Source: Ruminococcus sp. (GTDB lineage: Bacteria > Bacillota > Clostridia > Oscillospirales > Acutalibacteraceae). Taken from it: a stretch of DNA of 64,000 nucleotides. The notes beneath the pieces are model-generated. The model saw nothing but the letters and a program-made list of their open reading frames with translations, was not told where the DNA came from and ran no database searches. The stretch spans positions 62,001-126,000 of the forward strand of contig JAFRDE010000001.1 of NCBI GenBank assembly GCA_017403985.1. The letters are read 5' to 3'. Position numbers and translations under genes: made by a program. Positions 50,918 to 59,122 of the stretch are shown one piece after another (the stretch's first letter is position 1; every line of letters begins with the position of its first letter).

Positions 50918-52507
50918 TTGAGCACTTTGACCGAACAAATCGACAAGCGACGCACCTTTGCGATCATATCTCATCCCGACGCCGGTAAAACCACGCTAAC
51001 CGAAAAGCTCCTGCTATACGGCGGCGCGATCAATCTCGCCGGTTCCGTTAAGGGAAAGAAGACCGCGAAGCACGCGGTATCCGACTGGATGGAGATCGAA
51101 AAGCAGAGAGGTATTTCCGTTACCTCGTCTGTCCTGCAGTTCAAATACAACGGCTACTGCATCAATATTCTGGACACACCCGGACATCAGGATTTTTCGG
51201 AGGATACCTACCGCACGCTGATGGCTGCCGACAGCGCGGTCATGGTCATCGACGCGTCCAAGGGCGTTGAGAACCAGACGAAGAAGCTGTTCAAGGTCTG
51301 CGTGATGCGTCATATCCCGATCATCACCTTCATCAATAAGATGGATCGCGACGCGCAGAGTCCTTTTGATCTGCTCGAGGATATCGAAAACGTTCTCGGC
51401 ATCAACACCTGTCCGATGAACTGGCCCATCGGCTCCGGTAAAGAGTTCAAGGGCGTTTACGACCGCAAGAAGGGGAAGATACTGTCCTACACCGCCAACA
51501 ACGGACAGCGCGAGGTGGAGCAGGAGGAGATCTCTCTCGACGATCCCGATCTCGAAAGCAAGCTGTTTTACGGACAGAAGGACACGCTGTTTGACGATAT
51601 CGATCTGCTCGACGGCGCGGGTAATGAATTTGACATCGACATGGTCCGCAAGGGTCAGCTGACGCCGGTATTCTTCGGCTCGGCTCTGACCAACTTCGGC
51701 GTAGAACCGTTTTTGCAGGAGTTTTTACAGCTGACAACCGGTCCGCTGCCGCGTGAAGCGGGCGATGAACTGATCGCGCCCGATTCCGATTTCTTCTCCG
51801 CGTTTGTATTCAAAATACAGGCGAACATGAACAAGGCGCACCGCGACCGTGTCGCTTTCATGCGCATTTGCTCCGGTAAATTCGATAAGAACATGGAAGT
51901 ATACCATGTACAGGGCGATCGCAAAATGAAGCTCTCTCAGCCGCAGCAGATCATGGCGCAGGAGCGCGAGATCGTGGAGGAAGCCTACGCGGGCGATATC
52001 ATCGGCGTGTTCGATCCGGGTATGTTCAGTATCGGCGATACCATCGTCACCCCGGGACAGAAGTTCGCCTTCAAGGGCATCCCGACCTTCGCGCCCGAGC
52101 ATTTTGCGCTGGTACGACAGAAGGACACCATGAAGCGCAAGCAGTTCGTCAAGGGCATGAACCAGATCGCGCAGGAAGGCGCGATCCAGATCTTCCACGA
52201 GCCCGAATCCGGTATGGAGGAGGTCATCGTCGGCGTCGTCGGCGTGCTGCAGTTCGACGTGCTGAAATACCGCCTCGAGAATGAGTATAATGTTGAAATC
52301 ATCATGGAGAATACGCCTTACCAGTTCATTCGCTGGATCACCTCGGACGTCGCGGATTATAAGGCGCTGGATCTTGCTTCCGATACCAAGGTGGTCGCCG
52401 ATTTCAGAGATAACAAGCTGCTGCTCTTCCGCTCCGAGTGGAGCATCGACTGGGCGCTCGAGCACAATAAGGGCTTGACCTTACAGGATTTCGGCAACGC
52501 GGAGTAA
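50918..52507 (+). CDS. prfC: Peptide chain release factor 3
   Basis: GTPase that recycles RF1 and RF2 after peptide release. The 529-residue protein has G1 SHPDAGKTTLTEKLL near 18-32, G2 around QRGISVTSS, G3 DTPGHQDFSEDTYR near 86-99 and G4 INKMDRDAQ. Domains II and III follow, with the FVKGMNQIAQEGAIQIF segment. The start is TTG 50918, 7 bases after GGAGG. Its terminator doubles as the sigK ribosome binding region. Confidence 0.96.
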   Translation: MSTLTEQIDKRRTFAIISHPDAGKTTLTEKLLLYGGAINLAGSVKGKKTAKHAVSDWMEIEKQRGISVTSSVLQFKYNGYCINILDTPGHQDFSEDTYRTLMAADSAVMVIDASKGVENQTKKLFKVCVMRHIPIITFINKMDRDAQSPFDLLEDIENVLGINTCPMNWPIGSGKEFKGVYDRKKGKILSYTANNGQREVEQEEISLDDPDLESKLFYGQKDTLFDDIDLLDGAGNEFDIDMVRKGQLTPVFFGSALTNFGVEPFLQEFLQLTTGPLPREAGDELIAPDSDFFSAFVFKIQANMNKAHRDRVAFMRICSGKFDKNMEVYHVQGDRKMKLSQPQQIMAQEREIVEEAYAGDIIGVFDPGMFSIGDTIVTPGQKFAFKGIPTFAPEHFALVRQKDTMKRKQFVKGMNQIAQEGAIQIFHEPESGMEEVIVGVVGVLQFDVLKYRLENEYNVEIIMENTPYQFIRWITSDVADYKALDLASDTKVVADFRDNKLLLFRSEWSIDWALEHNKGLTLQDFGNAE

Positions 52508-52512
52508 TTCGG

Positions 52513-52552
52513 TTGAGATTGCTACAGCCTCTAAAGAGGCTTCGCAATGACA
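52513..52552. repeat. TGTCATTGCGA element, short copy, inverted
   Basis: GAGATTGCTACAGCCTC, a small CCTCTAAAGAGG hairpin, then GGCTTCGCAATGACA: the inverse of the copy at 24859-24894 with a different centre. It directly follows the prfC stop. Confidence 0.8.
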
Positions 52553-52577
52553 ATTAGTATAAGACAAGCAAAAGTAA

Positions 52578-52613
52578 ACCGCCTCGTGAATATGATTTCA
52601 TGAGGTGGTTTTT
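52578..52613 (+). terminator. Hairpin between prfC and sigK holding the sigK RBS
   Basis: AAACCGCCTCGTGAA pairs with TTTCATGAGGTGGTTT (15 bp with two G-U type pairs) around a short loop; TTT follows. GAGGTGG in the 3' arm is 6 bases from the TTG start of sigK. Confidence 0.82.
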
Positions 52614-53299
52614 TGTTAGCATTTTTATCGTATATCAGTCAGTATCTTTTCCTGTTTGTCCTGCATATCGCGCATTCCGAGAGCTTTCCTAAGCCGCTGA
52701 AAAAGGCGGAGGAACAGCATTATTTGGAGCTTGCGGCGAAAGGGGATAAACAAGCGCGGAATATTCTTGTCGAACACAATCTGCGACTCGTCGCGCACAT
52801 CATCAAAAAGTATTATCAGAACGACAGCGCGCAGGATGACCTTGTTTCCATCGGCACGATCGGTCTGATCAAGGCGATCAATACCTTCAACCCGCAAAAG
52901 AATATCAAGCTCTCCAGTTACGCGTCAAGATGTATTGAAAACGAGATCCTGATGCACTTCCGCAACGGTCGCAAATCGGCGCAGGACGTCTCGCTGAATG
53001 ATACCATCGACACCGACAAGGACGGCAATCCGCTGACCCTGATGGATATTATCGCGTCGGATATGGACGTCGCGGAGGATGTGGATACCAAGATCCATTT
53101 GGATGTGCTGAGCGAATACATCGACGAGGTGCTGACCCCGCGGGAAAAAGAGATCATCATCAAGCGATACGGGATCGGCGGCGTAAAAACAGAAACGCAG
53201 CGGGAATTGGCGAAGAAGCTGGATATCTCGCGCTCGTATATCTCGCGGATCGAGAAAAAAGCGCTGGATAAGCTGAGAAAGCGGTATGAGAAAGGGTGA
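52613..53299 (+). CDS. sigK: Sporulation sigma factor SigK (pro-sigma-K)
   Basis: Late mother-cell sigma factor for spore coat and cortex genes. The 228-residue protein is one intact frame without a skin-type insertion. It begins with a hydrophobic pro-sequence (LAFLSYISQYLFLFVLHIA, about 2-20), normally removed by SpoIVFB. Sigma region 2 (NLRLVAHIIKKYYQN, IGTIGLIKAINTFNP) and region 4 (LTPREKEIIIKRYGI, RSYISRIEKKALDKLRK) follow. It lies next to a cortex amidase gene. The start is TTG with its site inside a hairpin. Confidence 0.95.
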   Translation: MLAFLSYISQYLFLFVLHIAHSESFPKPLKKAEEQHYLELAAKGDKQARNILVEHNLRLVAHIIKKYYQNDSAQDDLVSIGTIGLIKAINTFNPQKNIKLSSYASRCIENEILMHFRNGRKSAQDVSLNDTIDTDKDGNPLTLMDIIASDMDVAEDVDTKIHLDVLSEYIDEVLTPREKEIIIKRYGIGGVKTETQRELAKKLDISRSYISRIEKKALDKLRKRYEKG

Positions 53300-53320
53300 T
53301 AGTATCTGTTCATTTACTTA

Positions 53321-53348
53321 TTGACTATACCCGAAATAAAAGTATAAT
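53321..53348 (+). promoter_or_regulatory. Possible promoter of cwlD
   Basis: TTGACT (53321-53326), a 16-base spacer and TATAAT (53343-53348). A housekeeping-type promoter is unexpected for a sporulation amidase. Confidence 0.65.
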
Positions 53349-53359
53349 ATAGTAGAGCG

Positions 53360-53392
53360 CTTTCATATAATGAACCGGTGATCATATGAAAG
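53360..53392. promoter_or_regulatory. Hairpin enclosing the cwlD ribosome binding site and start
   Basis: CTTTCATAT (53360-53368) pairs perfectly with ATATGAAAG (53384-53392); the ATG at 53386 is in the 3' arm and GGTGAT in the loop. It could repress translation until opened. Confidence 0.6.
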
Positions 53393-54087
53393 TGAAAACG
53401 GTCTATATAATCATTCTGGCGGCGCTGCTGATATCCTTTTGCATCGTGATGTATTCGGCTTTTTCCAATATCACGGCTCATACCTCCGCGGATATCGACG
53501 ACAGTAAACCGACCGTTGTTATCGACGCAGGTCACGGCGGCGAGGACGGCGGAGCGGAGGTCGACGGCGTTCTCGAGAAGGATATTAACCTCAGTATCGC
53601 CGGAAAGCTCGCGGATATACTGCGTGTTTGCGGTTACCGGGTCACAGAGATCCGCGATACGGATATCTCCGTCTATGACGATGATGCGGAAACCCTGCGG
53701 GAAAAGAAGGTTTCCGACCTAAAGCGTCGTGTAGAGATCGTTAACGAAAGCGATAACAATATCCTCATCAGCATCCACCAGAACAAATTCGATAACAGCG
53801 CTTACAGCGGCGCACAGGTGTTTTATTCGACCAACAACGATAACAGTCGTGTGCTGGCTGAGGCTGTCCGCAACTCCGTTGTATCGCTGCTGCAAAATGA
53901 TAACACGCGGGAATTGAAGCCCGCGGGCTCGGATATCTATTTATTGGATCACGCTGCCGTTCCGGCGATCATCGTCGAATGCGGCTTTCTGTCCAACGAT
54001 GAGGAGCGCGCGAAGCTGCTCGACAGCGGCTATCAAAGCGAGATGGCATACTCGATCGCGATGGGCGTGATGGAGTATTTACAATAA
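53386..54087 (+). CDS. cwlD: CwlD-like N-acetylmuramoyl-L-alanine amidase
   Basis: A 233-residue Amidase_3 protein with an N-terminal signal/anchor (about 6-25). Zinc residues are visible in VVIDAGHGGEDGG (His near 48), LEKDINLSIAGKLAD (Glu), ISIHQNKF (His near 130) and IIVECGFLSN (catalytic Glu near 205). CwlD makes muramic delta-lactam in spore cortex; the length and sigK neighbour support that over a vegetative amidase. Confidence 0.88.
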   Translation: MKVKTVYIIILAALLISFCIVMYSAFSNITAHTSADIDDSKPTVVIDAGHGGEDGGAEVDGVLEKDINLSIAGKLADILRVCGYRVTEIRDTDISVYDDDAETLREKKVSDLKRRVEIVNESDNNILISIHQNKFDNSAYSGAQVFYSTNNDNSRVLAEAVRNSVVSLLQNDNTRELKPAGSDIYLLDHAAVPAIIVECGFLSNDEERAKLLDSGYQSEMAYSIAMGVMEYLQ

Positions 54088-54101
54088 GGCTCCCTTGTCC
54101 A

Positions 54102-54204
54102 TTAGTTAAGAAGGCTCCTTTTGGGAAAAGGAGCTGTCACCGCACGGTGACTGAGGAATTGTATCAATTGCCCGAGCGTCAGCGAGAAACCTTTTCTTAA
54201 CTAA
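54102..54204. repeat. Dispersed two-hairpin repeat, copy 4, with terminal inverted repeats
   Basis: TTAGTTAAGAA (54102-54112) and TTCTTAACTAA (54194-54204) are exact inverted ends. Between them are the two hairpins (GGCTCCTTTT/AAAAGGAGC, GTCACCG/CGGTGAC) and the CGAGCGTCAGCGAGA tail also found at 1129-1202. This copy suggests a miniature inverted-repeat element. Confidence 0.85.
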
Positions 54205-54257
54205 AAGCAAAAGGAACCTATTGAGTTGTCAAAACAAAGTAAAGGAATACAAAAATT

Positions 54258-55622
54258 ATGGCTAAGATCAAAAGCGTATATATCTGCTCGGAATGTGGTT
54301 ATGAAAGCCCGAAATGGTACGGCAAATGCCCGTCCTGCGGCGAATGGAACACCATGAACGAAGAGATCAAGGATACTTCTAAGCCTGCTGCGGCGACACG
54401 CTCGCACGCCTCCGCGTACGCGCCGCCGGTGCATATCAACGAGATCAGCACCACGGACGAGATCCGCTATCAAACGGGCTCCAAAGAGCTCGACCGCGTG
54501 ATGGGAGGCGGCATTGTCAAGGGCAGTCTGATCCTCTTAGGCGGCGATCCGGGTATCGGTAAAAGTACGATATTACTGCAGATCTGCGAGCATTTAGGCA
54601 GAAATCTGAAAATACTCTATGTTTCCGGCGAGGAAAGCAGGCGACAGCTGAAGTTGCGCGCAGACCGCCTCGGCGTAAATTCCGATAACTTGTATATTCT
54701 CACGCAAACCGACGTTGAACTGGTATGCGAAACTATCCGTCAAGACAAGCCCGATATCGTGATGATCGACTCGATCCAGACGATGTCATTATCGGAACTG
54801 AGCTCATCGCCCGGCTCCGTAACGCAGGTGCGCGAATCGACCAACTTCTTCATGCGCACCGCAAAAAGCATGGATATCCCGATGATCATCGTCGGTCACG
54901 TCAACAAGGAGGGCTCTATCGCGGGTCCCAAGGTTCTCGAACACGTCGTGGACGCTGTCCTGCACTTTGAGGGCGACCGACAAATGTCTTATCGTATTCT
55001 CAGGGCTGTCAAAAACCGTTACGGCTCCACCAATGAGATCGGCGTCTTCGAAATGACGGACGAGGGTCTCAGAGAGGTCGAGAATCCATCCCTGATGCTG
55101 ATATCCGGCAGACCGATGGGCGTCAGCGGCACCTGTATCGCGTGCGCGATGGAGGGTACCCGCCCGATCTTAGCGGAGATTCAAGCGTTGGCGGCTTCTA
55201 CGGGCTTCGGCAATCCCAGAAGGATGTGTACCGGCTTCGACTATAACCGCATGAATATGATCATCGCGGTGCTGGAAAAGCGCGCGGGCTATTATTTCAC
55301 CAATACAGACGCGTATATCAACGTGGTCGGCGGTCTCAGGCTGGATGAAACCGCCGTCGATCTGGCGGTCGCGATCGCCCTGATATCCTCCTTAAAGGAC
55401 GTTCCGATCAACGAAAACGCCATCGCTTTCGGCGAGATCGGTCTGGCGGGAGAGATCCGCTCCGTCAGCCATGTACAGCAGCGCGTCAGCGAAGCGGTAC
55501 GGTTAGGCTTCACCAAAATCATCATCCCGTCGCATAACGCCAAGGATATCGGCACGGTAGACGGCGCGGAGATCATACCGGTCAAGAACGTGCGGCAGGC
55601 ATTTGAGGCGATCAGTGAATAA
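54258..55622 (+). CDS. radA: DNA repair protein RadA
   Basis: A RecA-like branch-migration helicase of 454 residues. N-terminal zinc finger CSECGYESPKWYGKCPSCGEW (first and last Cys near 10 and 27), Walker A GGDPGIGKST near 94-103, the RadA-specific KNRYGSTNEIGVFEM near 253-267, and a C-terminal Lon-protease-like domain (about 300-450) with no active-site need. It is coupled to the DUF6873 gene, whose start lies inside its end. Confidence 0.96.
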   Translation: MAKIKSVYICSECGYESPKWYGKCPSCGEWNTMNEEIKDTSKPAAATRSHASAYAPPVHINEISTTDEIRYQTGSKELDRVMGGGIVKGSLILLGGDPGIGKSTILLQICEHLGRNLKILYVSGEESRRQLKLRADRLGVNSDNLYILTQTDVELVCETIRQDKPDIVMIDSIQTMSLSELSSSPGSVTQVRESTNFFMRTAKSMDIPMIIVGHVNKEGSIAGPKVLEHVVDAVLHFEGDRQMSYRILRAVKNRYGSTNEIGVFEMTDEGLREVENPSLMLISGRPMGVSGTCIACAMEGTRPILAEIQALAASTGFGNPRRMCTGFDYNRMNMIIAVLEKRAGYYFTNTDAYINVVGGLRLDETAVDLAVAIALISSLKDVPINENAIAFGEIGLAGEIRSVSHVQQRVSEAVRLGFTKIIIPSHNAKDIGTVDGAEIIPVKNVRQAFEAISE

Positions 55623-56310
55623 AGCGATACTGTCAGTCAGATATTCGCAATACGCGGAACAATTACATAAGCTCGGATATGAGATCATCCCGAGCGAAGA
55701 AATCCCATGCAAAATACCGTATGAACGCGATCACGCCGATTTACAGTGCCTGATACTCAACGATACGGCATTTGTTTTAAAACGCTGTCAGCGGCTTTCT
55801 CAGGCGCTTTCCGACGATTATCATGTGATCGAATGCGATGAACGCTTCGGTGGCAAATATCCCGATAACGTACTTTTAAACGCAGTATTTTTGGATAACA
55901 AGCTCATTTGCCGCGTACCGTCGCTTGATGACAAAGTGAAAGCATATTGCGCCAAACATGATATCGAGCTTATACATGTCAATCAAGGCTACACGAAATG
56001 CTCCTGCGCGGTCGTATCCGATCACGCATTGATCACAGCCGATCAAGGAATAGCCAAAACACTTGCCGATACAGACATCGAAGTCCTCACCGTAGGGGAG
56101 GGGAGTATCAGCTTAGAAGGCGCGGAATACGGCTTTATCGGCGGAGCGTCGGGATACGACAGCGAAAAACGCACACTGTACTTTTACGGTGATATTACGC
56201 GTCATCCGGATTATGCAAAGATCAAATGCTTTTGTGATATTCACGGTACCCGGATCGTAAGCCTTAGCGATGATAACATAACGGATATAGGCGGGATCAT
56301 ATTTTGTTAA
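55615..56310 (+). CDS. DUF6873 family protein
   Basis: A 231-residue cytosolic protein. Recognisable segments are GYEIIPSEEIPCKIPYERDHAD, DERFGGKYPDNVLLNAVFLD, NQGYTKCSCAVVSDHALITADQGIAKTL and GFIGGASGYDSEKRTLYFYGD. This matches a Clostridial conserved family now called DUF6873. The G-YP-NV-N and TADQGIAK motifs suggest an amidinotransferase-like fold, which is inference. Start GTG 55615 has GAGG 6 bases upstream, and it overlaps radA by 8 bases. Confidence 0.75.
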   Translation: MNKAILSVRYSQYAEQLHKLGYEIIPSEEIPCKIPYERDHADLQCLILNDTAFVLKRCQRLSQALSDDYHVIECDERFGGKYPDNVLLNAVFLDNKLICRVPSLDDKVKAYCAKHDIELIHVNQGYTKCSCAVVSDHALITADQGIAKTLADTDIEVLTVGEGSISLEGAEYGFIGGASGYDSEKRTLYFYGDITRHPDYAKIKCFCDIHGTRIVSLSDDNITDIGGIIFC

Positions 56311-56947
56311 ACATTTAACAAAGCAGGGGAGATAGCAGAAAACTAAAACAAAGGGCAGATGTTATTTAACAGAAACCCATTTGCTGTGAAAACTCATACA
56401 AATCATAAAATTACCTTATATAATAATATAACTACTTAATATCATCATCCTGAAACGAAATCAGCCGATAGCTGCATCAGATCATCCTGATCATCATTCT
56501 GATCAGGATGATTATTAATATTTAGCTAAAAATCAACAGACATTACTTAATTGATAAAAAAGCACGCAGAATTATCGATTCAGTTTTTGTAAAATAAACA
56601 AACACTCATTGGAGGAAAAATGAAACGATAATAAATTTGAAAATAAAATACGATCGTTTCAGATCATCCGGAATGAACGTATACTCATTCAGAAAAAACT
56701 GAGACGCAGCAGAGCAACGGTATGATCGGCAGTTTTATCAGGATTCTGTAAAACATCCCTCAAAACTGAAATATATGGTACTTTCTGATATAAATGTAAT
56801 AATTTCCTCCCCTAAATTACATAAAATATTAATTTTGTTTAATATTCTGTAAAAGAATTTACAACCCCCTATTTTAGTATATAATTATAATCAGAACGAA
56901 TAATTCAGATGATCGACAGATGAATTACGCTGTTCATTCTACGACTT
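56311..56947. other. AT-rich 637-bp gap before the Xer-type recombinase
   Basis: No intact gene. It holds a perfect hairpin ATCATCCTGATCA/TGATCAGGATGAT (about 56484-56515) followed by T/A-rich sequence, probably the terminator of the radA unit. GGAGG at 56611 precedes an ATG at 56620 that meets a stop after two codons. A following open stretch reads IRNERILIQKKLRRSRATV and may be a gene remnant. Composition is far more AT-rich than the neighbours. Confidence 0.6.
56858..56885 (+). promoter_or_regulatory. Possible promoter of the recombinase gene
   Basis: TTTACA (56858-56863), a 16-base spacer and TATAAT (56880-56885), about 62 bases before the gene. Confidence 0.6.
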
Positions 56948-57949
56948 TTGGTGATCGATTTGAGTAAAAGCAATTTTGTTACCGAAGCTTCCGAGCTGAT
57001 CAAAGATTTTTTATATTACCTGCAAACCGTCAAAGGACGTTCTCCGTCGACCGTCGACGAGTACTTCAACGACCTGCGTACCTTTTTCAGATTTATCAAA
57101 GTTCAAAAAGGGATCGTTCCCCCCGATACCCCCTATCAAGACATCAGGGTCGACGACGTCGATCTGGCGCTGGTATCCTCTGTTACCCTTTCCGACGGCT
57201 ATGAATTCATGAATTATCTCCTCCGCGTCCGCAAAAACAACAAAGCCGCCCGCGCGCGCAAGACAACCAGCGTCAAATCCTTTTATAACTATTTGACCAG
57301 TAAAAAGCATTTGCTGGCTGTCGATCCGCTCAAGGATCTGGAGCGTCCGAACGCCCGCGAAAAGAATCCGATGCCTAAATATCTCACTCTCAAACAAAGT
57401 ATCGAACTGCTGAACGCGGTCGACGGCAAGTTCAAAGAGCGCGATTACTGCATCCTCACCTTCTTTTTGAACTGCGGTATGCGATTAGCGGAGCTGGTCG
57501 CGATGAATTATAACGATATAAAGTCCGATCATACGGCGCAGATCATCGGTAAAGGCAGTAAAAAACGTATTATCTACCTCAATGATGCTTGTATGGCAGC
57601 TTATGAAACCTATATGAAGGTCAGACCGGTGGACGGCGTTCGCGCCGAGGACAAATACGCCCTCTTTCTTTCCGCCCAGCACAGGCGCATCTCGCGCGAA
57701 TCCGTGCAGAAGCTGGTGTATAAATATCTTGAAAAGATCGGGCTGGATTCGCAGGGCTATTCCGTCCATAAGCTGCGGCACACTGCGGCGACGCTGATGT
57801 ATCAGCACGGCAACGTCGATATCCGCGTGCTGAAGGACGTTCTCGGGCACGAAAGTCTGAGTACGACAGAAATATACACCCACCTTGACTCACGCCAGAT
57901 CGAAGCCGCCGCCAAAAGCAATCCCCTATCAAAGATCAAGCCGAAATAA
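56948..57949 (+). CDS. Xer-type tyrosine recombinase
   Basis: A 333-residue site-specific recombinase. The N-terminal SAM-like DNA-binding domain (about 10-125; TVKGRSPSTVDEYFNDLRTFF) is followed by the catalytic domain with Arg179 (CGMRLAEL), Lys near 202 (GKGSKKR), His274 and Arg277 (HKLRHTAA), His301 (LGHESL) and nucleophile Tyr310 (TEIYTHL). All catalytic residues are present. It stands alone without phage or transposon genes, so chromosome dimer resolution (XerC/XerD-like) is likely. The start is uncertain: TTG 56948, GTG 56951 or TTG 56960; no strong ribosome binding site is seen. Confidence 0.9.
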   Translation: MVIDLSKSNFVTEASELIKDFLYYLQTVKGRSPSTVDEYFNDLRTFFRFIKVQKGIVPPDTPYQDIRVDDVDLALVSSVTLSDGYEFMNYLLRVRKNNKAARARKTTSVKSFYNYLTSKKHLLAVDPLKDLERPNAREKNPMPKYLTLKQSIELLNAVDGKFKERDYCILTFFLNCGMRLAELVAMNYNDIKSDHTAQIIGKGSKKRIIYLNDACMAAYETYMKVRPVDGVRAEDKYALFLSAQHRRISRESVQKLVYKYLEKIGLDSQGYSVHKLRHTAATLMYQHGNVDIRVLKDVLGHESLSTTEIYTHLDSRQIEAAAKSNPLSKIKPK

Positions 57950-57958
57950 AGTACAGAG

Positions 57959-58004
57959 AAAGCTCTCTCCGCCGTGACTTTTTTCACAGCGGGGAGAGCT
58001 TTTA
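57959..58004. terminator. Bidirectional terminator
   Basis: AAAGCTCTCTCCGC paired with GCGGGGAGAGCTTTT, loop with GTGA/TCAC, followed by TACTTT; between convergent genes. Confidence 0.9.
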
Positions 58005-58006
58005 CT

Positions 58007-59086
58007 TTAATACACTTTCTCGGTTATTTGTCCGTCCTGCGATGTGCGGTACAGTCTGAAATCCTGCTTCGTGTAATAGACCCATTTGTCGCCGAAAACA
58101 TAGATATCCTGCGTACCCTCGGGTACGATATTGGCGACCTCGCCGGTCTTGACGTTGATTTTATCGATCCCCTTTATCAAGTTGCTGATAAAAACATAGT
58201 CGCCGCAGGCGTTGTAACAGTTATCATTCAGTTCTCCGGACAGATCGGGTCCGGAAAATTCTCGCGTATAAAGCAGCTTCAGACCGTCGTCCGTTACCTC
58301 ATACAGGTATTCGTCCTCGGCGCCGGGGGTGGCAAAAAACAGTGTTTGTTCACCGCATTTGATCGGCGTGATAAAGGCATAGGTGATCAAATCGTAAGGA
58401 TTAGTCACCTGCAGATCGTACTCCGTTAAATCGACGTCGATCGTGAATTCTTGCTTTTCAAAGTCATATTCCTTTAAATGACCGTTCCGCGCAAGATAGG
58501 TAACGCTGTGATCGGTAATATAGTTGTCGCTTCTGTCCTGGATATCATACGCCTGCTCGAACACCGTTTCTTCCTTTTCTCCATCCTCGGAGCGATAAAT
58601 GTTGTAGTAGGTATAGCGGTATACCGCGTCATCAGAAGTCCTGATATTGTTACTTATGGATCGGTCGCGCCAATCCAGCAGCTCAGCAGTATCCGGATCG
58701 GCGCCGTCCGCTGTATTCAGATCATACAGCTCGCCGTGAAAGGTTTGCAGCACCGGTAATGTGCCGGAATTATACAATGTCGGTCCCATCCAAAAGAAGC
58801 GGTAGCTCCCCTTGTCGGTGATCGCATAGGTGCCGTAGCTCAACGCGCCGCTGAGCTTGCTGTAGGGACAATAATTGTAATACAGCTTGCCGTCTGCGTA
58901 AGCGAGATTGCCGCGGGACAAATTGGCGTTGTTATAGGCTGTACCCATATACTCCTCGTCCAAGGCGAAAGTACCGTTCACTTTCGCATTATGCGTTAAT
59001 CCGGAGACAACGAATACCGCCGCGATCAGCAGAGTGACGCCGAGAAAAATCGAAACGATCACGATCAAAGTTTTATGCTTCTTCAT
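58007..59086 (-). CDS. Membrane-anchored DUF5050-like protein
   Basis: A 359-residue protein with an N-terminal membrane anchor (about 7-27) and a large outside region of repeated beta strands, such as GNLAYADGKLYYNYCP, DDGLKLLYTREF, CGDYVFISNLIKGIDKINVKTG and DKWVYYTKQDFRLYRTSQDG. The D-G-K-LYY pattern resembles DUF5050/YncE-like propellers. It is the last gene of the GntR-ABC unit. The start is MKKHK at 59086 with GGAGG 6 bases upstream. Probably a surface sensor or ligand of the exporter; function unknown. Confidence 0.75.
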   Translation of the reverse strand: MKKHKTLIVIVSIFLGVTLLIAAVFVVSGLTHNAKVNGTFALDEEYMGTAYNNANLSRGNLAYADGKLYYNYCPYSKLSGALSYGTYAITDKGSYRFFWMGPTLYNSGTLPVLQTFHGELYDLNTADGADPDTAELLDWRDRSISNNIRTSDDAVYRYTYYNIYRSEDGEKEETVFEQAYDIQDRSDNYITDHSVTYLARNGHLKEYDFEKQEFTIDVDLTEYDLQVTNPYDLITYAFITPIKCGEQTLFFATPGAEDEYLYEVTDDGLKLLYTREFSGPDLSGELNDNCYNACGDYVFISNLIKGIDKINVKTGEVANIVPEGTQDIYVFGDKWVYYTKQDFRLYRTSQDGQITEKVY

Positions 59087-59122
59087 AGTACACCTCCTCA
59101 TGGCAGTCAAGGGAGCCTATCA

